Assembly (NCBI RefSeq): GCF_018860975.1
Contig: NZ_JAHKQI010000003.1
Coordinates: 200,854-264,853 of the forward strand
Reading direction: 5' to 3'
From: Lentibacter algarum
Lineage (GTDB): Bacteria; Pseudomonadota; Alphaproteobacteria; Rhodobacterales; Rhodobacteraceae
Length of the DNA: 64,000 nucleotides
The notes under the pieces were generated by a model. That model saw only the letters and a program-made list of their open reading frames with translations, was not told where the DNA came from and searched no databases. This document shows, piece by piece, positions 47,586-58,604 of this stretch. Made by a program: the position numbers and the translations under genes. How positions within the stretch are numbered: position 1 is the first letter of the stretch; the number at the start of each line of letters is the position of its first letter.

Positions 47586-48350
47586 ATGCCCCTCACACTC
47601 GCCACCGTTCCCTGCTTGGAAGACAACTACGCTTTCCTGATCGCCAATGATGCCGGAGAAGCGGCGCTTGTCGATGCGCCAGAGGCTGCGCCGATAAATG
47701 CAGAACTGGAAAAGCGCGGCTGGTCGCTCAAAACCGTGCTGCTCACCCATCATCACTGGGATCATGTTGAAGGCCTGGACAGCCTCACTGGCCGCGACGA
47801 CCTGACTGTGATCGGAGCGAAAGCCGATGAGCACCGCCTTCCCACCCTTGATCACGCCTATAGCGACGGAGACAGCTTCACTTTGCTTGGCGAAGAGGTG
47901 CAGGTGTTTGATGTCTCTGGCCACACACTCGGGCACATTGCGTTTTACCTACCTGCTTCTGGCCTCGTATTCTCCGGTGACAGCCTGATGGCACTTGGAT
48001 GCGGAAGGTTGTTTGAAGGCTCGCCCGAACTCATGCATGACAGCATGAACAAGTTCGCAACTTTACCAGAAACGACCCTCGTTTGTTCAGGCCATGAATA
48101 CACCGCCTCGAACGGTCGCTTCGCCGCAACGGTCGATCCTGACAACAAAGCGCTCGCCTTGCGCAACATAGAAACTGCCAAAATCAGGGCCCAAGGCGGC
48201 TTCACCGTGCCCTCGACACTGGCGCTTGAGCGGGCAACAAACCCTTTCTTGCGCGCCAACGAGCCGAGTATCAAAAGCGCGATCGGCCTGCCAAATGCCA
48301 CCGATAAGGAGAGTTTTACGAAACTTCGCGCTATGAAAGACGCTTTCTAG
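47586..48350 (+). CDS. gloB: hydroxyacylglutathione hydrolase (glyoxalase II)
   Basis: GloB hydrolyses S-lactoylglutathione in methylglyoxal detoxification. The 254-residue metallo-beta-lactamase-fold protein has LTHHHWDH (metal ligands His55, His57, Asp59, His60), FDVSGHTLGHI, and FSGDSLMALGCGRLFEG, with the C-terminal glutathione-binding helical part ending LRAMKDAF. Length is that of bacterial GloB. Confidence 0.95.
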   Translation: MPLTLATVPCLEDNYAFLIANDAGEAALVDAPEAAPINAELEKRGWSLKTVLLTHHHWDHVEGLDSLTGRDDLTVIGAKADEHRLPTLDHAYSDGDSFTLLGEEVQVFDVSGHTLGHIAFYLPASGLVFSGDSLMALGCGRLFEGSPELMHDSMNKFATLPETTLVCSGHEYTASNGRFAATVDPDNKALALRNIETAKIRAQGGFTVPSTLALERATNPFLRANEPSIKSAIGLPNATDKESFTKLRAMKDAF

Positions 48351-48505
48351 GGGTTTTTTTCGGCAATCACGCCAATTGTGATACTTTATTTAAAGAAACC
48401 TCTTGAAGACTGGGCAGTATCGGCCACACTTTAACGATAGGCGAAGATCAATGAGCCAGAAGCAACCAAGCTTCAGCCGCCCAAGTCAGAAGGAGCACCA
48501 GAGCA

Positions 48506-50833
48506 GTGCCGTCATTTTCAACAACGTTAGAACAAGCCATTCACTCAGCGCTGGCCCTCGCCAACTCGAAACGCCACGAGTTTGCGACACTTGAACACCT
48601 CTTGCTCTCCTTGCTGGATGAGCCTGATGCAACACGCGTGTTGCGCGCCTGCGCTGTTGATCTTGAAGACCTGCGGCAGTCTGTGGCCGAGTTCATCGAC
48701 GAAGAACTGCTCAATCTGGTGACAGACATTGAAGGCTCTGAGGCTGTGCCCACTGCCGCCTTCCAAAGGGTCATCCAGCGCGCAGCGATTCACGTTCAAA
48801 GCTCGGGCCGCTCGGAAGTAACAGGCGCAAACGTGCTTGTTGCTATTTTTGCCGAACGCGAAAGCAACGCCGCCTTCTTTTTGCAAGAACAGGAAATGAC
48901 GCGCTATGACGCCGTCAACTTTATCGCTCATGGTGTTGCCAAAGACCCTGCCTTTGGCGAGAATCGTCCGCTTACGGGCGCGGATCACGAACAAGACCAC
49001 GAGATGCACACAGCAGAAGCCACCCCCGCTGAGGAGACGGCTCTGTCAAAATACTGTGTTGATCTCAACGCCAAGGCCCAGCAGGGCGATATTGACCCGC
49101 TGATAGGCCGTGACAGTGAAGTTGAACGCTGCATTCAAGTGCTCTGTCGCCGTCGCAAGAACAACCCCTTACTTGTCGGTGATCCCGGAGTTGGCAAAAC
49201 CGCCATCGCTGAAGGCCTCGCCAACAAGATCGTTACGGGCGACATCCCCGAAATTCTTTCGAAAACTACGATCTACTCACTCGATATGGGCGCGTTGCTG
49301 GCTGGCACTCGCTATCGTGGTGACTTTGAAGAACGCCTCAAGGCCGTTGTCACCGAACTTGAAGACCATGACGATGCCGTGCTGTTTATCGACGAAATTC
49401 ACACTGTGATAGGCGCTGGTGCAACTTCCGGCGGCGCGATGGACGCCTCGAACCTGCTCAAACCTGCCCTCGCGGGTGGCAAGCTGCGCACTATGGGCTC
49501 AACCACATACAAAGAGTTCCGCCAGCATTTCGAGAAAGACCGTGCACTTTCCCGCCGGTTCCAGAAGATCGATGTCAACGAGCCAACTGTCGAGGATGCT
49601 GTCAAAATCCTGCGTGGCATCAAAACCCATTTTGAAGACCACCACGCCGTCAAATACACCAATGATGCGATCAAAACCTCGGTTGAACTGGCTTCGCGCT
49701 ACATTAATGACCGCAAGCTGCCTGACTCCGCGATTGACGTAATCGACGAGGCCGGTGCGGCGCAGCATCTGCTCAAGTCCGCCAAGCGCCGCAAGGTTAT
49801 TGGCGTCAAAGATGTCGAGGCGGTTGTTGCCAAGATCGCGCGCATTCCGCCGAAGTCGGTTTCTAAAGACGACGGCATCGTGCTCAAAGACCTCGAGAAC
49901 TCGCTCAAGCGGGTTGTCTTCGGCCAAGACAACGCCATTGACGCGCTGTCGTCGGCGATCAAACTATCGCGCGCCGGCCTGCGTGAGCCTGAAAAGCCGA
50001 TTGGCAACTACCTTTTCTCCGGCCCGACCGGCGTTGGCAAAACCGAAGTCGCCAAGCAACTCGCCTCCACTCTGGGCGTTGAACTGCTGCGTTTTGACAT
50101 GTCCGAATACATGGAGAAGCACGCCGTTTCACGCCTCATTGGTGCGCCTCCCGGCTATGTCGGCTTCGATCAGGGCGGTTTGCTTACTGACGGTGTCGAT
50201 CAGCACCCGCATTGCGTGTTGCTGCTCGACGAGATCGAGAAAGCCCACCCCGACGTTTATAACATCCTGCTGCAAGTTATGGATAATGGCGAGTTGACCG
50301 ATCACAACGGCCGCACCGTCAGCTTCCGCAATGTGGTGTTGATCATGACAACCAATGCCGGCGCGGCCGACCAGGCCAAAGAGGCGATCGGCTTTGGCCG
50401 TGACCGTCGTGAAGGCGAGGACACCGCAGCGATCGAACGCACCTTTACACCCGAGTTCCGCAACCGTCTTGATGCGGTGATCAGCTTTGCTCCGCTCGGC
50501 AAGGAAGTGATCTTGCAAGTGGTCGAGAAGTTTGTGCTGCAACTTGAAGCTCAGTTGATGGATCGCAACGTAACCTTCGAGCTCACCCGCGCCGCCGCCG
50601 AATGGTTGGCCGAAAAGGGCTATGACGACAAGATGGGCGCCCGCCCGCTTGGCCGCGTCATTCAGGAGCACATCAAAAAGCCGCTCGCCGAAGAGCTGTT
50701 GTTTGGCAAGCTTGCCAAGGGTGGCCTCGTCAAAGTCGGCATCAAAGACGGCGCTCTTGATCTGCGCCTTGAGGGGCCTGACAAGCCGCGTATTTCCAGC
50801 AAGAAAAAGCCGCCGCTCTTAACGGCTGAGTGA
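48506..50833 (+). CDS. clpA: ATP-dependent Clp protease ATP-binding subunit ClpA
   Basis: ClpA unfolds substrates, including N-degron proteins, for ClpP. The 775-residue protein has the N-domain ([30 protein letters not shown]), two AAA+ modules with Walker A GDPGVGKT (225-232) and GPTGVGKT (506-513), and the ClpP-docking loop IGF (628-630). The start is GTG 48506 after AGAAGGAGC. The usual clpS adaptor gene is not directly upstream; only a 155-base spacer separates gloB from clpA. Confidence 0.97.
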   Translation: MPSFSTTLEQAIHSALALANSKRHEFATLEHLLLSLLDEPDATRVLRACAVDLEDLRQSVAEFIDEELLNLVTDIEGSEAVPTAAFQRVIQRAAIHVQSSGRSEVTGANVLVAIFAERESNAAFFLQEQEMTRYDAVNFIAHGVAKDPAFGENRPLTGADHEQDHEMHTAEATPAEETALSKYCVDLNAKAQQGDIDPLIGRDSEVERCIQVLCRRRKNNPLLVGDPGVGKTAIAEGLANKIVTGDIPEILSKTTIYSLDMGALLAGTRYRGDFEERLKAVVTELEDHDDAVLFIDEIHTVIGAGATSGGAMDASNLLKPALAGGKLRTMGSTTYKEFRQHFEKDRALSRRFQKIDVNEPTVEDAVKILRGIKTHFEDHHAVKYTNDAIKTSVELASRYINDRKLPDSAIDVIDEAGAAQHLLKSAKRRKVIGVKDVEAVVAKIARIPPKSVSKDDGIVLKDLENSLKRVVFGQDNAIDALSSAIKLSRAGLREPEKPIGNYLFSGPTGVGKTEVAKQLASTLGVELLRFDMSEYMEKHAVSRLIGAPPGYVGFDQGGLLTDGVDQHPHCVLLLDEIEKAHPDVYNILLQVMDNGELTDHNGRTVSFRNVVLIMTTNAGAADQAKEAIGFGRDRREGEDTAAIERTFTPEFRNRLDAVISFAPLGKEVILQVVEKFVLQLEAQLMDRNVTFELTRAAAEWLAEKGYDDKMGARPLGRVIQEHIKKPLAEELLFGKLAKGGLVKVGIKDGALDLRLEGPDKPRISSKKKPPLLTAE

Positions 50834-51792
50834 TGCTTCGCTGTCTCGCATTTTTAACAGGCGCGGCTCTGGCCGCGCCTGTTTTTGCTGAGGCGCCCCG
50901 CCTCGCACTCCCCATCGACTGCACTCTTGGGGACACCTGCTACATCCAAAACTACGTCGACCGGGACAGCGCCGCAGAAACCGACGCCGACTTCATGTGC
51001 CAAGACCTTACCTATGACGGCCACAAGGGAACCGACTTCGCACTGCCCTCGCTCGCAGACATGCAAAAAGGCGTTGACGTGCTTGCCTCGGCGAGCGGCG
51101 TCGTGCGCGGCACCCGCGATGAAATGCCAGACACCGGCCTTTCAAGTGACGTCGACGGCCGTGAATGCGGCAATGGCGTTTTGCTTGATCACGGTGACGG
51201 CTGGCAAACGCAATACTGCCACATGAAACTTGGAAGCGTAACCGTGCACAAAGGCGACAGAGTGAAAGCCGGTGGGGTTTTGGGCCAAGTCGGTTACTCG
51301 GGTAAAACCGAGTTTCCCCATGTTCACCTGAGCCTGCGCCACAATGGAGAGGTGGTTGATCCATTCGAGCCAAAGGCCAGCGCAGAATGCGGCTCCCAAA
51401 GTATTCCCCTCTGGACAACCGACATTGGCTATCAAGCCGGAGGGCTTATTCAACTCGGGTTTTCGTCACACCTGCCCAGCTTTGAGGCCGTCAAATCAGG
51501 CACTGCCCACGAGCCCGAAATGGACAGCACTGCAAGCGCCGTGGTGATCTGGGGATATGTGTTCGGAACGCGACACGGAGATGTGCTTGAACTGACAATC
51601 AATGGCCCGGAGGGGCTTAACTTTACTCACAAGGCTCTGTTCAAAAAGGAACAGGCCCTCGCCTACCGCGCCGCTGGAAAAAAGCTAAACGCAGAAACTT
51701 GGCCCGCCGGTGTCTACAAAGGGCAGGTGCGGTTTATCCGGCAAGGCAAAAGCATCGGTGAACAAAGCGTCACCATGACAGTCGCGCCTTAA
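50833..51792 (+). CDS. secreted M23 family metallopeptidase
   Basis: This 319-residue protein has a signal peptide ([19 protein letters not shown]) and an LytM/M23 domain: GHKGTDFALP supplies His and Asp and HVHLSLRHNG the HxH ligands of the zinc. A C-terminal beta-rich domain of about 120 residues follows. Such enzymes cut cell-wall peptides, or serve as non-catalytic activators when ligands are lost; here the ligands appear intact. The start ATG shares one base with the clpA stop (TGATG). Confidence 0.9.
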   Translation: MLRCLAFLTGAALAAPVFAEAPRLALPIDCTLGDTCYIQNYVDRDSAAETDADFMCQDLTYDGHKGTDFALPSLADMQKGVDVLASASGVVRGTRDEMPDTGLSSDVDGRECGNGVLLDHGDGWQTQYCHMKLGSVTVHKGDRVKAGGVLGQVGYSGKTEFPHVHLSLRHNGEVVDPFEPKASAECGSQSIPLWTTDIGYQAGGLIQLGFSSHLPSFEAVKSGTAHEPEMDSTASAVVIWGYVFGTRHGDVLELTINGPEGLNFTHKALFKKEQALAYRAAGKKLNAETWPAGVYKGQVRFIRQGKSIGEQSVTMTVAP

Positions 51793-52571
51793 GCCGTCAG
51801 CGTGAAAAACAGCCGCCGGAACGGGAACAACACCCGCCCGTTTGTGTCGCGCGGATAGGCCTTTTCCATCACCGCCTCATAGCGCGCAATGATCTCGGCC
51901 TTCTCGTCAGCATCCAAGGCCTGCAAGAACGGGCGCGCATATGTCGCTTCTGTAAAGCGGCGCACCGGGTGCGAACCGGCCTCACCTTCAAGCACTTGGT
52001 AATACTCGGTTTCCCACAGGCTAAGCTGCCCCATACCTGCCAGAAGCCCATGATACTGCGCAGGCTTCAACGCACTCGGCACATCATTTTCATCAAAGCG
52101 ATCCGCAAACAATTCGTCCATCAGCGAGCGCCAAACACGGTGTGACGGAGCATTGTTCTGATGTGGCAACTGCACCGCCAAAGTGCCGCCTTTACCAAGT
52201 TGCTTAACGAGTTTGGGCAGCAAAACTTCATGATCTGGTAGCCAGTGCAACGCAGCGTTGGAAAAGATCAGGCCGAGAGGCGCATCTCCTGACCAGCTAG
52301 AGATATCCGCTTCGACCAAGTCACTATAGCATCCGCTACTGCGGGCTGCGTCTAGCATCGCAGGGCTCGCATCAACGCCGATCAAATCATGCCCGACAAA
52401 TCGCTCCTTGAGGGCTGGTCCGATGACGCCGTTGCCGCAGCCCAAGTCAACCAGCTTGCCGCCGCCCACCGAAGGAACCGATTGTAACAGGTCAAGCGCC
52501 GGACGCACTCTGAGCGAGCGGAACTTACTGTATGCGTTTGGGTTCCAGTCGTTTCTGGCTGATTTGCTCAT
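51789..52571 (-). CDS. trans-aconitate 2-methyltransferase-like protein
   Basis: This 260-residue class I methyltransferase resembles Tam: [21 protein letters not shown] (Tam start), [14 protein letters not shown] (SAM motif I), GVDASPAML and [13 protein letters not shown]. Tam methylates trans-aconitate, an inhibitor of the citric acid cycle. It overlaps the end of ftsH (ATGA) and converges on the M23 peptidase gene with four bases shared. Confidence 0.88.
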   Translation of the reverse strand: MSKSARNDWNPNAYSKFRSLRVRPALDLLQSVPSVGGGKLVDLGCGNGVIGPALKERFVGHDLIGVDASPAMLDAARSSGCYSDLVEADISSWSGDAPLGLIFSNAALHWLPDHEVLLPKLVKQLGKGGTLAVQLPHQNNAPSHRVWRSLMDELFADRFDENDVPSALKPAQYHGLLAGMGQLSLWETEYYQVLEGEAGSHPVRRFTEATYARPFLQALDADEKAEIIARYEAVMEKAYPRDTNGRVLFPFRRLFFTLTA

Positions 52572-54496
52572 GCCGAGGGCTCAGGCTCCAAGCCACCGTC
52601 TTTGCTGTCTTTACCAGCCTTGCTGCGTGGTTTGGTTTTTGGAATTGCCGTGACAGAAGATGCATCATCATCCGAGGTATCCTCGTCATCTTCCTTGTGT
52701 GGCGGTTCGCCGTTCATCACACGCTTGATCTCGTCACCGGTCAGGGTTTCGTATTCCAGCAGGCCCTGCGCGAGGCGTTCAAACTCTTCCTCGTTTTCCG
52801 AGATCAGCTTGTAAGCGCGCTCATAGCCTTCGTCGATAAAGCGTTTCACTTCTTCCTCGATCAGCTCTTTGGTGCTCGCAGAGATCGAGAAACCGCCGGC
52901 GCCGCCATTGGGCTGATAGCCCGAAGCCGCCTCTTGGTAATCGATGTTGCCAACCTTGTCGGACATGCCATAGCGCATGACCATCGAACGCGCCAAGGCG
53001 CTGGCTTGCATGATGTCACCAACAGGGCCCGACGACACACTCTCGGCGCCGTATTTGAATATCTCCGCTGCCTTGCCAGCCATGGTCATGGCGATACGCT
53101 CTTCAGCCTCGTCTTTGAACATTTGCAACTTGTCCATTTCAGGCAGGCTCATCACCATGCCCAAAGCACCACCGCGCGGGATGATTGTTGCCTTATAAAC
53201 CGGATCACATTTCGGCAGCATAATGCCAACAATCGCATGGCCGGCTTCATGATAGGCCGTTTTTTCTTTCTGGTCTTTGGTCAAAACCATGCTCCGGCGC
53301 TCGGCACCCATCATGATCTTGTCTTTGGCAAATTCAAAATCGGTCATCGCCACAAAACGGCGCCCGATGCGTGCCGCCGTCAAGGCAGCTTCGTTCACAA
53401 GGTTCGCCAAGTCAGCACCCGAAAAGCCCGGCGTGCCACGCGCGATAATGCGCAGGTCAACATCAGGGCCAAGCGGCGTTTTGCGCGCGTGCACAGCCAA
53501 AATCTTCTCGCGGCCTTTGATATCTGGGTTTGTCACATCTACCTGACGGTCAAAGCGGCCCGGACGCAGCAGAGCAGGGTCGAGCACATCTTTACGGTTG
53601 GTCGCGGCGATGATGATCACGCCTTCATTGGCTTCAAAACCGTCCATTTCAACAAGCAGCTGGTTGAGCGTTTGCTCGCGCTCGTCGTTGCCGCCGCCAT
53701 AGCCTGCGCCACGGTGGCGGCCAACGGCGTCGATTTCGTCAATAAACACAATGCAGGGTGCATTCTTTTTGGCCTGTTCAAACATGTCGCGCACACGGCT
53801 CGCGCCGACGCCGACAAACATCTCAACAAAATCTGAACCAGAGATGGTGAAGAACGGCACACCTGCCTCGCCCGCAATCGCGCGTGCCAGCAAGGTTTTA
53901 CCCGTGCCAGGAGGGCCGACAAGCAGCGCCCCTTTGGGGATTTTGCCGCCAAGACGCGAGAACTTCTGCGGATTGCGCAGAAACTCGACAATCTCTTCCA
54001 GCTCTTCCTTGGCCTCATCAATTCCGGCGACATCGTCAAACGTGACACGGCCCGATTGCTCTGTCAGCATCTTGGCTTTTGACTTGCCAAAGCCCATCGC
54101 TCCACCTTTGCCGCCGCCTTGCATGCGGTTCATGAAGTAAATCCAGACACCAATCAGCAACACAAACGGGAAGAGCGTCAGCAAGAATGCTTGAAACCCG
54201 GATTGCTCCTGAGGCCGCGCAGTTACAGCAATGTCGTTTGCGATCAGAAGGTCGGTCACTTCCGCGTCAGACGGTTTGATAGCAACATGGGTTTGGCCGT
54301 CGGTGGTGACATAACGCACTTGCTCACCATCAAGCGTCACTTCCTGAACAGATTTGCCTTCAACAGCTTCAACAAACTCCGAGTAGCTCCGCGCCGAGCT
54401 TTGCCCAGAAGAGTTGGCATCTGAGAATAGGCTGAAGAGCATAAGGACCAAGACCACAATGATGGCCCAAAATGCGAGGTTTCTGGCGTTGCCCAA
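52568..54496 (-). CDS. ftsH: ATP-dependent zinc metalloprotease FtsH
   Basis: FtsH is a membrane AAA+ protease that degrades misfolded membrane proteins and regulators such as LpxC or RpoH. The 642-residue protein has two membrane helices (near 5-25 and 100-120), Walker [10 protein letters not shown], Walker B VFIDEIDA, the AAA second-region-of-homology RPGRFDR and zinc site HEAGH (416-420), and a long acidic C-terminal tail. The start is taken as TTG 54496 after AGGAGAG, matching the family MGNARNxAFW opening. tilS lies upstream on the same strand. Confidence 0.97.
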   Translation of the reverse strand: MGNARNLAFWAIIVVLVLMLFSLFSDANSSGQSSARSYSEFVEAVEGKSVQEVTLDGEQVRYVTTDGQTHVAIKPSDAEVTDLLIANDIAVTARPQEQSGFQAFLLTLFPFVLLIGVWIYFMNRMQGGGKGGAMGFGKSKAKMLTEQSGRVTFDDVAGIDEAKEELEEIVEFLRNPQKFSRLGGKIPKGALLVGPPGTGKTLLARAIAGEAGVPFFTISGSDFVEMFVGVGASRVRDMFEQAKKNAPCIVFIDEIDAVGRHRGAGYGGGNDEREQTLNQLLVEMDGFEANEGVIIIAATNRKDVLDPALLRPGRFDRQVDVTNPDIKGREKILAVHARKTPLGPDVDLRIIARGTPGFSGADLANLVNEAALTAARIGRRFVAMTDFEFAKDKIMMGAERRSMVLTKDQKEKTAYHEAGHAIVGIMLPKCDPVYKATIIPRGGALGMVMSLPEMDKLQMFKDEAEERIAMTMAGKAAEIFKYGAESVSSGPVGDIMQASALARSMVMRYGMSDKVGNIDYQEAASGYQPNGGAGGFSISASTKELIEEEVKRFIDEGYERAYKLISENEEEFERLAQGLLEYETLTGDEIKRVMNGEPPHKEDDEDTSDDDASSVTAIPKTKPRSKAGKDSKDGGLEPEPSA

Positions 54497-54624
54497 GGGA
54501 GCTCTCCTAAAAAACAGTTGTTCCTGCGCAGATAGCACGCAGTCTTGCAGGTTAAAATAGACATCAACACGATATCTTCAACGCGCTTAACACAAAAACC
54601 CTGCGAATATTTGAAGCAGGCGCG

Positions 54625-55833
54625 TTATCGGCGTAAAAATGCAGGCGGGGCAATGATCTCGGTGCGCCATCCACTGCCGAAATTCGCAAAAGGTGCGGCG
54701 ACAAGATCGCTTCCGCGCCAGAGAGCCGGTGATGCCAGAAGCGAGCTTCGCGGAAGTCCGGTCGCCCGCCAGTCATCGCAAGCGGCAAGCCCGGCACTTC
54801 CAAGGGCACCGAGCGTGAGCTCTTTGGAGTGCTCACCGTGGAACTTAAAACGCCCGTCCCACAGCCCATGGCTCGGGACGCGTTGGTCAGAAACAGCAGA
54901 AAGTTCGCGCGTAATGCGCAACTTGTCAGCTGTCCTCGTCAGCAAACAGCCGTTCAATGTTGCGGCTTTGGCTTCGCTCAAAGCGGTCACCGTAGCTTGG
55001 CGCCGCGGCGGATATTGCGTTTGTCCGACCCATGCAAGCACTTGGCTAAGCAACTGTTGGCAGGTTTCTTCAGGAGCGGCGCTTAGGTCCTTTGTGTTAA
55101 AAACCACGTCGGGCCCGTCAAGTTTTGCGGCCTTTCTACCGATGTCATCGCACAAAAAGTCCAAAGCCGCGCGCGCTCCACTCAGCCGCTCGGCTGTGTC
55201 AGCAAGCGTTTGTCGGCTGATGCCAAGCCCTTCGAGCACATCAAGTGCCGCGCGGGTTTTGACACGCCCGAACCGTGTGTCGCTGTTTGATTTGTCCTCG
55301 CACCATTGAACACCGCGAGCCTCAAGATAATGGCGTAGTTCAGAGCGCGCAGTGCCGAGTAACGGCCGCCGCCAACTCATATCATGCGCGCTCCAACGGC
55401 TCTTCATCCGCGCAAGTCCTGCGACGCCCGAGCCACGTTCCAGGCGCATAAGAAATGTCTCCGCGACATCGTCACGCGTGTGCCCTAGGGCAACGGCACT
55501 TAGCCCTTTGGCGTGCGCCCAACCAGCAAGTGCTTGGTAACGTCCGGCCCGGGCATGGGCTTGCAGGTTCCCTTCACCGCTCCAGCGCCAATCCAGAATG
55601 CTATGCTCAAGTCCGAGTGCTTTGCAATGCGCCGCAACCACGGCGCACTCTTGAGCGGCTTCTTCCCGCAAGCCGTGATCAACGGTCGCCACATACAATT
55701 GGACACCGGCACCTGTGGCCCAGCCCTGCGCCAGAAAAAGCAATGCAAGCGAGTCGCTACCGCCTGAAACGGCAAGGCCAAGCGGGCCTGCTTCGCCTGT
55801 CATTTCGCTGTCAAATAGCTGCTCTAGCGTCAC
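54625..55833 (-). CDS. tilS: tRNA(Ile)-lysidine synthase
   Basis: TilS modifies C34 of tRNA-Ile(CAU) so that it reads AUA. The 402-residue protein has the PP-loop LAVSGGSDSLALLFL (near 18-32), VDHGLREEA and LGHTRDDVAETFLMRL. The start is GTG 55833, sharing GTGA with the end of cpoB. Lies between cpoB and ftsH, a frequent neighbourhood. Confidence 0.96.
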   Translation of the reverse strand: MTLEQLFDSEMTGEAGPLGLAVSGGSDSLALLFLAQGWATGAGVQLYVATVDHGLREEAAQECAVVAAHCKALGLEHSILDWRWSGEGNLQAHARAGRYQALAGWAHAKGLSAVALGHTRDDVAETFLMRLERGSGVAGLARMKSRWSAHDMSWRRPLLGTARSELRHYLEARGVQWCEDKSNSDTRFGRVKTRAALDVLEGLGISRQTLADTAERLSGARAALDFLCDDIGRKAAKLDGPDVVFNTKDLSAAPEETCQQLLSQVLAWVGQTQYPPRRQATVTALSEAKAATLNGCLLTRTADKLRITRELSAVSDQRVPSHGLWDGRFKFHGEHSKELTLGALGSAGLAACDDWRATGLPRSSLLASPALWRGSDLVAAPFANFGSGWRTEIIAPPAFLRR

Positions 55834-56663
55834 TGGCAGCCGAGACGGCTATGCTCGGCAACGGCCTTTTGCGCAGGCTCGCCACCCGGAAACCGCAGGC
55901 TCACTTCCGAGAGCGTCACGCAAGCTTCGCTGGTCTGCCCGATCCGACCCAAGCCTCGCCCCAACCGAAACAGGGCTTCCGGTGCGTCGGCCCCTGTAGG
56001 GTTCTGGCTGAAGGCGGCAAGGTAGGCACGCGCGGCACCTTTCAAGTCCTCCTGCCCTTCAAGGGCAGCACCATAGGCCAGCTGGGCTTTGCCACCCAGT
56101 GGTGACCCCGGGTAGGTCTCGTTAAAGGTTTGGAACTTGGCAGCGGCAGTTTCAAACTCGCCCGCTTCAAGCGCTGCCCGTGCGGCTGCAAAGTCGGACT
56201 CTTCTCCGATTGCCAATTGCGGCGCATCTTCTGTTGGCGTTTCGGTTGGCGTCACGACAACGGTCTGCTCGCTGGCGGTCTCAGCCCCCGTGTCACCTCC
56301 CAATGTTGTGGTTTCGCCCAGTGTGCTCACATCGCCGCCTTCAAGCTCTACAAGCCTGAACTCCAGATCGCCGATGCGGTTCGTGCCGTCTTTCACAACC
56401 TTCTCTATGCGAAACTGCAAGCTTTCCGACTGTGCCGTGATCCGGCGCAACTCCGCCTCGATCGCATCAACGCGCTCGAGCATCGAGCCGCCGCCAGTTG
56501 CCGTTCCAGCTGTGCCGGTCGTCGACAGTTCACGCTTGAGCTTTTGCACCTCGACATGAAGCACCGTTAGCTCTTGGCGTATGTCGGCAAGCGTTTCGCT
56601 GTCCTGGGCGCGCAAAACTGTCGCGCTCAAGATGATCAAGATGGTCGTGAATAAAGCGCGCAT
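55830..56663 (-). CDS. cpoB: Tol-Pal system protein CpoB/YbgF
   Basis: CpoB couples the Tol-Pal system to peptidoglycan synthesis at the septum. The 277-residue protein has a signal peptide (MRALFTTILIILSATVLRA), an N-terminal coiled coil (about 22-95), a Thr/Ala/Glu linker, and a C-terminal tetratricopeptide region (about 152-270). It is the last of the Tol-Pal run, eleven to thirteen bases after pal. Confidence 0.93.
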   Translation of the reverse strand: MRALFTTILIILSATVLRAQDSETLADIRQELTVLHVEVQKLKRELSTTGTAGTATGGGSMLERVDAIEAELRRITAQSESLQFRIEKVVKDGTNRIGDLEFRLVELEGGDVSTLGETTTLGGDTGAETASEQTVVVTPTETPTEDAPQLAIGEESDFAAARAALEAGEFETAAAKFQTFNETYPGSPLGGKAQLAYGAALEGQEDLKGAARAYLAAFSQNPTGADAPEALFRLGRGLGRIGQTSEACVTLSEVSLRFPGGEPAQKAVAEHSRLGCQ

Positions 56664-56676
56664 GAGCAGGCCTCCG

Positions 56677-57192
56677 TTAGCTGCTAAGACCAGTTGAAAG
56701 GATGGTCACAGCGCGGCGGTTCTTGGCGTAACAGGATTCTTCGCTGCAAATCGCAAGCGGGCGTTCTTTGCCATAGCTGCGAGTTTTGAGCCGTGAGGCC
56801 GGCAGGCCTTTTGAAAGCAGGTATTCCCGCACCGAGTTGGCCCGACGTGCGCCGAGCGCAAGGTTGTAATCGCGCGTGCCCTGTTCGTCGGCGTGGCCTT
56901 CGATCACCACATCAAAGCTGGCGTTGGTGGTTAGCCATGCGGCCTGCCCGTCAAGCACCCGCTTGGCATCGTCGTTCAATGTTGACTGATCGATCAGAAA
57001 CAACACCCGATCGCCGATTGTCTGCTGAAAATACAAAGGTGATTTCGGGTCTTGCGCCGAGCCCGGGGTGACGGATGTCGCCGGAGCAGTCGAGGCATTT
57101 GCGCCCGCCTCATTGTCAAAGCGGTCAGGTGTCGTGCAAGCCGTAAGCAGCGCTAGGGCCGGTACGACGATGGTGATAAGTTTGAGTTTCAT
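56677..57192 (-). CDS. pal: peptidoglycan-associated lipoprotein Pal
   Basis: Pal anchors the outer membrane to peptidoglycan. The 171-residue protein starts at ATG 57192 with a lipoprotein signal (LALLTACTT, Cys19 lipidated); a longer frame from 57300 would overlap tolB and hide the signal. The OmpA-like domain includes HADEQGTRDYNLALGARRANSVREYL and the C-terminal KNRRAVTILSTG. Confidence 0.97.
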   Translation of the reverse strand: MKLKLITIVVPALALLTACTTPDRFDNEAGANASTAPATSVTPGSAQDPKSPLYFQQTIGDRVLFLIDQSTLNDDAKRVLDGQAAWLTTNASFDVVIEGHADEQGTRDYNLALGARRANSVREYLLSKGLPASRLKTRSYGKERPLAICSEESCYAKNRRAVTILSTGLSS

Positions 57193-57278
57193 GCTCTTTG
57201 CCTTTTGTGTTTTGCCCCTGCTTAACACAAGCGGTGCATTTTGTGAATCCTGTAAGATTACTGCAAGCAATCGCTCGC

Positions 57279-58601
57279 TTAGTTTTGTAATGGTGACCAA
57301 GACGGATCAGATGCCCCGCCCTCGGTTTTCACTCTTTTGAGGTTCCGTCCGCTTATATCAACCGAGTAAAGGCTCGATTGTCCGCTCGCGCCTTGGGTTT
57401 CGCGGGTAAACATAATGACACGCCCGTTGGGCGACCACGTCGGCCCCTCTTCAAGGAAGGAGGCTGTCAGCAGTTTCTCACCCGAACCATCTGTGCGCAT
57501 GACGCCGATATGAAAACGCCCTTTTGATTGCTTGGTAAACGCCACCATGTCGCCACGTGGCGACCAAACCGGTGTTCCGTAACTCCCCGAACCCGAGCTG
57601 ATGCGCTGCGGCTCGCCGCCACCCGCAGACATGACGTAAAGCTGCGGGCTGCCGCTTCTGTCGCTTTCAAACACGATCCGGCTGCCATCCGGTGAGAAAC
57701 TCGGAGATGTCTCGATCGAAGGTGCAGAGGTCAACCGCTGCTCACTTCCCGAGTTGATATCCATCAGGAAAATATCAGTGTTGCCGCCGCTTTCTTGTGA
57801 ATAAACAACTTTTTGCCCGTCCGGCGAAAACCGCGGTGCAAAGCTGGTGGTGTTGTCGCGGCTTTGCAGCACACGGCGGCCCACGCTGGCAACATCAAGC
57901 ACATAAATCCGCGGAAAGCCCGTTTCATAAGAGGTATACAGCACCCGATCACCTGTCGGCGAGAAGCGAGGCGCCAGAACAATCGCGCTGCTGTCAGTCA
58001 AAAACTGCACATTGGCCCCGTCATAATCCATGATCGCGAGGCGCTTTTTGCGGGCGTTCTTTGGCCCCTGCTCGCTGACAAAGACCACGCGGCTGTCAAA
58101 GTAGCCGCCTTCGCCTGTGATGCGGCTGTAAACCGTGTCAGCAACCTTATGGGCCATGCGTCGCCATCCAGCGCGCGTGCCGGCAAGTTGCAATCCTTCG
58201 CCAAGCTCTTGCCCGGCAAACACGTCGTAAACGCGGAATTTCACCGTGACTTTCTCGCCCTGCACCGAAACCGCACCAGTGATCAAAGCCTGCGCGTTGA
58301 TGGCCTTCCAGTCCGCATATTGCACCGGTGCCGAAAAGCTCGAAACCGTGCTGATAAACGCTGCCTTGTCGATTTCGCGGAACAGCCCCGTGCCAGCCAG
58401 ATCAGCTGCGACCACAGAGGCAATGTCAGCAGCAAGTTGCCCCGATCCGCCGCCCTCGGGCACGAAGGCAGGCGCCGCAAATGGCATCGGCTCGATCACA
58501 CCGTCTGTGATCTCGATGCGCAACGGCTCTTGCGCCTGCACGACTGCTGGCAACACGCCCATAACTGTAAAAACTAGTATTGCCCAAATTCTCATGGTCA
58601 T
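57279..58601 (-). CDS. tolB: Tol-Pal system protein TolB
   Basis: TolB is the periplasmic beta-propeller protein that shuttles between Pal and TolA. The 440-residue protein has a signal peptide (cleaved near AQA), an N-terminal domain with [18 protein letters not shown], and six WD-like repeats each ending in a PxFSPDGxxVVY-type motif (for example [17 protein letters not shown]). Two ATG codons (58601 and 58595) are possible starts; the second has better ribosome-site spacing. Confidence 0.96.
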   Translation of the reverse strand: MTMRIWAILVFTVMGVLPAVVQAQEPLRIEITDGVIEPMPFAAPAFVPEGGGSGQLAADIASVVAADLAGTGLFREIDKAAFISTVSSFSAPVQYADWKAINAQALITGAVSVQGEKVTVKFRVYDVFAGQELGEGLQLAGTRAGWRRMAHKVADTVYSRITGEGGYFDSRVVFVSEQGPKNARKKRLAIMDYDGANVQFLTDSSAIVLAPRFSPTGDRVLYTSYETGFPRIYVLDVASVGRRVLQSRDNTTSFAPRFSPDGQKVVYSQESGGNTDIFLMDINSGSEQRLTSAPSIETSPSFSPDGSRIVFESDRSGSPQLYVMSAGGGEPQRISSGSGSYGTPVWSPRGDMVAFTKQSKGRFHIGVMRTDGSGEKLLTASFLEEGPTWSPNGRVIMFTRETQGASGQSSLYSVDISGRNLKRVKTEGGASDPSWSPLQN

Positions 58602-58604
58602 ACC

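Noticed and set aside
52532-53836. Plus-strand open frame of 434 codons inside ftsH
   Set aside because: Antisense to FtsH; composition is rich in His, Arg and Phe typical of shadow frames.
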